Source: an uncultured Alphaproteobacteria bacterium (lineage in GTDB: Bacteria > Pseudomonadota > Alphaproteobacteria > Rs-D84). From it: DNA of 7,089 nt. Below are positions 5,409 through 7,089 of this stretch, piece after piece (positions within the stretch are counted from its first letter, which is position 1; each line of letters starts with the position of its first letter). A program made the translations under genes and the position numbers. The stretch is from NCBI GenBank assembly GCA_947304085.1, contig CAMZAC010000030.1:1-7089 (forward strand), in the 5' to 3' direction. The notes beneath the pieces are model-generated. The model was not told the origin of the DNA. It worked only from the letters and a program-made list of their open reading frames with translations, and did no database searches.

Positions 5409-6593
5409 TCAGAAGGAGAAAGAATCACCCACCGCAAAGGTGGGTGTTGTTATATATGTATTTAAAACCTTTTCAGGTTTTATTCCTGCAAAATCAGCTA
5501 GTGCCTTCTTTTGTTTTTCGGTTAGTTTTTTTGGTATTATAATTCCGATTTCAATATATAAATCACCAAAGCCACCATGTCCGTTTGGCATACCGTGTGA
5601 GCGAATTCTCAATCTTTCACCAACCTGGGTTCCAGATGGTATTTTGACTGATAACTTTTTATCGTCTATGGTTTCGATCTCTATTTCACCGCCCATTGCT
5701 AAGGTTGGAAAATCTATATCCATATGCATTAACAAATCATCGTCAACGCGTTCAAATTTTTTATCTGGCTTGACACGTATATCCAGATAGAAATCGCCTG
5801 CGCGGCCACCATTTGGACCAGCTTCGCCCATACCGGCCATGCGCAATCTTGCGCCGTCTTGAATTCCAGCAGGGATTTTTACATCCAAAGTTCTTTGTTT
5901 ATTGACGGTTCCAGTGCCACCGCACACAGAACATTTTTTATCAATCTTGCGTCCCAAGCCATTGCAATCTGGACATGGCGTTTCAACCGCGAAAAAGCCC
6001 TGACGTGCATGGACATAACCGCTGCCACCACATGTTGAACATTTTGGGGCAGGTTTGCCGTCGGCTGTGCCGTTGCCATCGCATTTTTCACATTTTACCG
6101 CACTAGAAAATTTTACTGTGTGCGTTGTGCCGAAAAAGGCGTCTTTCAGAGATATTACAACTTCGTCTAATAAGTCACGTCCGCTGGGTTGTCTGGCAGA
6201 ACCACGACCAGGTTCACCAAAACCACTGCCAAAGCCGAAACCACGCATAGCTTCGCGTAAGATATCTTCCATTCCGCCCATGCCTTCGCCACCACCCATA
6301 TTAAAGTGAAATGCGCCATTACCAAATGGATTGCCACCGAAACCTGCGCCTGCGCTGGCCCCGTTGCCACCTGCAAATGCTGCATCGCCAAATCTGTCAT
6401 ACGCAGCGCGTTTTTGTGGATCTTTCAATATATCAAAAGCGTTATTGACTTCCTTGAACTTTTCTTCGGCAGATTTATCGCCTGGGTTTTTATCAGGGTG
6501 ATATTTCATAACCAATTTGTGATAGGCTTTTTTAATGTCTGTATCACTGGCGTCTTTGGATACGCCCAATACTTCATACGGATTTTTGTTCAT
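5409..6593 (-). CDS. dnaJ: Chaperone protein DnaJ (type I Hsp40)
   Basis: DnaJ delivers unfolded proteins to DnaK and stimulates its ATPase. The 394-residue protein has all type I parts: a J domain (about 5-67) with HPD at 32-34, a Gly/Phe/Met-rich linker (about 69-130), four CxxCxGxG zinc motifs at 168-175, 185-192, 207-214 and 221-228, two substrate-binding beta domains, and a C-terminal region. An AGG site precedes the ATG by 7 bases (complement of 6601-6603). The protein runs about 20 residues beyond the usual family end ([12 protein letters not shown]), with a Thr/Phe/Ser-rich tail whose codons contain a GC-rich hairpin (5426-5446). dnaK is not adjacent, unlike the common dnaK-dnaJ pair; a heat-shock promoter candidate directly upstream suggests independent transcription. 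The gene converges on dnaA with 24 bases between stops. Confidence 0.97.
   Translation of the reverse strand: MNKNPYEVLGVSKDASDTDIKKAYHKLVMKYHPDKNPGDKSAEEKFKEVNNAFDILKDPQKRAAYDRFGDAAFAGGNGASAGAGFGGNPFGNGAFHFNMGGGEGMGGMEDILREAMRGFGFGSGFGEPGRGSARQPSGRDLLDEVVISLKDAFFGTTHTVKFSSAVKCEKCDGNGTADGKPAPKCSTCGGSGYVHARQGFFAVETPCPDCNGLGRKIDKKCSVCGGTGTVNKQRTLDVKIPAGIQDGARLRMAGMGEAGPNGGRAGDFYLDIRVKPDKKFERVDDDLLMHMDIDFPTLAMGGEIEIETIDDKKLSVKIPSGTQVGERLRIRSHGMPNGHGGFGDLYIEIGIIIPKKLTEKQKKALADFAGIKPEKVLNTYITTPTFAVGDSFSF
5426..5446. terminator. Hairpin inside the dnaJ 3' end, probable terminator for dnaA
   Basis: A perfect 8-bp GC-rich stem CACCCACC (5426-5433) with GGTGGGTG (5439-5446) closes a 5-base loop, 41 bases after the dnaA stop. 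On the plus strand it is followed by TTGTTATATAT, a weak T-rich tail. On the minus strand it lies within the last codons of dnaJ and is followed by ATTCTTTCTCC, also pyrimidine-rich, before the TGA. Stability is clear; termination efficiency on either strand is uncertain. Confidence 0.6.
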
Positions 6594-6626
6594 TTTGGTA
6601 CCTGTTTAATTCTTTTTGTATAAAAT

Positions 6627-6654
6627 ATATAGGTTATTTATAATAAAAATCAAG
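6627..6654 (-). promoter_or_regulatory. RpoH (sigma32)-type heat-shock promoter of dnaJ
   Basis: On the minus strand, CTTG (complement of 6651-6654) is followed after exactly 17 bases by CCTATAT (complement of 6627-6633). This matches the consensus I recall for alphaproteobacterial heat-shock promoters, CTTG-N17/18-CYTATNT. Transcription would begin near 6620, about 26 bases before the dnaJ ATG. An overlapping sigma70 reading (TTGATT, 18 bases, TATATT) is also possible. Confidence 0.6.
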
Positions 6655-6697
6655 TGTGTTATGGGACTATTTTTGCTGTTTTTTATCGCTTGCACCA

Positions 6698-6727
6698 ATG
6701 TCAAAAATGTTCTAATAATATTATGAT
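6698..6727 (+). promoter_or_regulatory. Candidate promoter for parE
   Basis: ATGTCA (6698-6703, four of six matches to TTGACA) and TATGAT (6722-6727, five of six matches to TATAAT) are 18 bases apart. The start point would be near 6734, giving a very short leader. TTGCAC (6690-6695) with TAATAA (6713-6718) is a weaker alternative. Confidence 0.3.
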
Positions 6728-6745
6728 AAAAAAGCGAGAAGTGTG

Positions 6746-7089
6746 ATGAATAAATATGATGCATCAGATATTCAAGTGCTGGAAGGATTAGAGCCGGTTC
6801 GTCTGCGCCCTGGTATGTATATTGGTGGAACTGACGAAAAGGCGTGGCACCATTTGCCGGTTGAAATTATGGATAATTCTATTGACGAAGCGGTGGCTGG
6901 CTTTGCAAAAAAAATCGTCGTCAATTTAATAGATTCCAAGACCATAGAAATCACAGATGATGGTCGTGGAATACCTGTTGATGAACATCCAAAATATCCG
7001 GGTAAGTCTGCGTTAGAGGTTATTTTAACAACCTTGCATTCTGGTGGAAAGTTTAATAATAATGTTTATAAAACCAGTGGTGGTCTGCA
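6746..7089 (+). CDS. parE: DNA topoisomerase IV subunit B (ParE), 3' truncated
   Basis: ParE is the ATPase subunit of topoisomerase IV, which with ParC unlinks daughter chromosomes after replication. Only the first 114 codons are in the window, and the frame runs off the right edge. They cover the start of the GHKL ATPase fold: [20 protein letters not shown] (12-31), [13 protein letters not shown] (40-52) with the expected catalytic Glu40 and Mg-binding Asn44, [12 protein letters not shown] (71-82), and [19 protein letters not shown] (85-103). [15 protein letters not shown] and the [12 protein letters not shown] stretch point to ParE rather than GyrB. The ATG is preceded by a weak GAGAAG site (6736-6741) with a 4-base spacer. 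It is divergent from dnaJ across a 152-base gap. Confidence 0.92.
   Translation, partial: MNKYDASDIQVLEGLEPVRLRPGMYIGGTDEKAWHHLPVEIMDNSIDEAVAGFAKKIVVNLIDSKTIEITDDGRGIPVDEHPKYPGKSALEVILTTLHSGGKFNNNVYKTSGGL

Noticed and set aside
5401..5790. 129-codon plus-strand open frame opposite the dnaJ 3' half
   Set aside because: It is antisense to confident DnaJ beta domains, and its composition reflects the complement of dnaJ codons.
6679..6733. 9-bp inverted repeat TTTTTTATC / GATAAAAAA upstream of parE
   Set aside because: The arms are mostly A/T runs with a 37-base loop, and this is expected by chance in such AT-rich DNA.

Overview
The window looks like an AT-rich alphaproteobacterium, probably uncultured and host-associated; this is inference from gene content and order, not a database match. 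Supporting signs are the plsY and dprA genes in one neighbourhood, rpsT close to dnaA, an alphaproteobacterial-type heat-shock promoter in front of dnaJ, and ParE-type rather than GyrB-type residues in the last gene. TGA serves as a stop (dnaJ) and TGG as Trp, so the genetic code is standard.

Layout. At 1-273 is the 3' end of a secretin gene (outer-membrane ring of a pilus or secretion machine). It converges on rpsT (ribosomal protein S20, minus strand, GTG start), and one strong hairpin between them serves both. rpsT is divergent from plsY, the membrane acyltransferase of phospholipid synthesis. Next comes a two-gene cassette (1339-2722) of unrecognised exported proteins, with its own strong promoter and terminator. 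The cassette terminator ends three bases before the start of dprA. A 306-base gap with palindromes, repeats and hairpins follows, then dnaA, the replication initiator. dnaA converges on dnaJ (minus strand) with a 24-base gap. dnaJ is divergent from the truncated start of parE (topoisomerase IV subunit B), which runs off the right edge.

How the parts fit. Most genes are housekeeping: translation (rpsT), membrane lipid (plsY), DNA uptake and recombination (dprA), replication initiation (dnaA), protein folding (dnaJ) and chromosome decatenation (parE). The accessory part is the exported pair. The first protein has a signal peptide, a periplasmic domain, one glycine-rich membrane helix and a lysine-rich tail. 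The second has a signal peptide, a basic low-complexity region and a short, very regular coiled coil with a trimerisation motif. They probably act together at the envelope, but their function is unknown.

The points most worth a second look are the exported pair, the possibly leaderless dprA whose -10 box would lie inside the upstream terminator, a DnaA that by eye lacks several normally conserved AAA+ residues and is rich in cysteine, and the structured dnaA leader.
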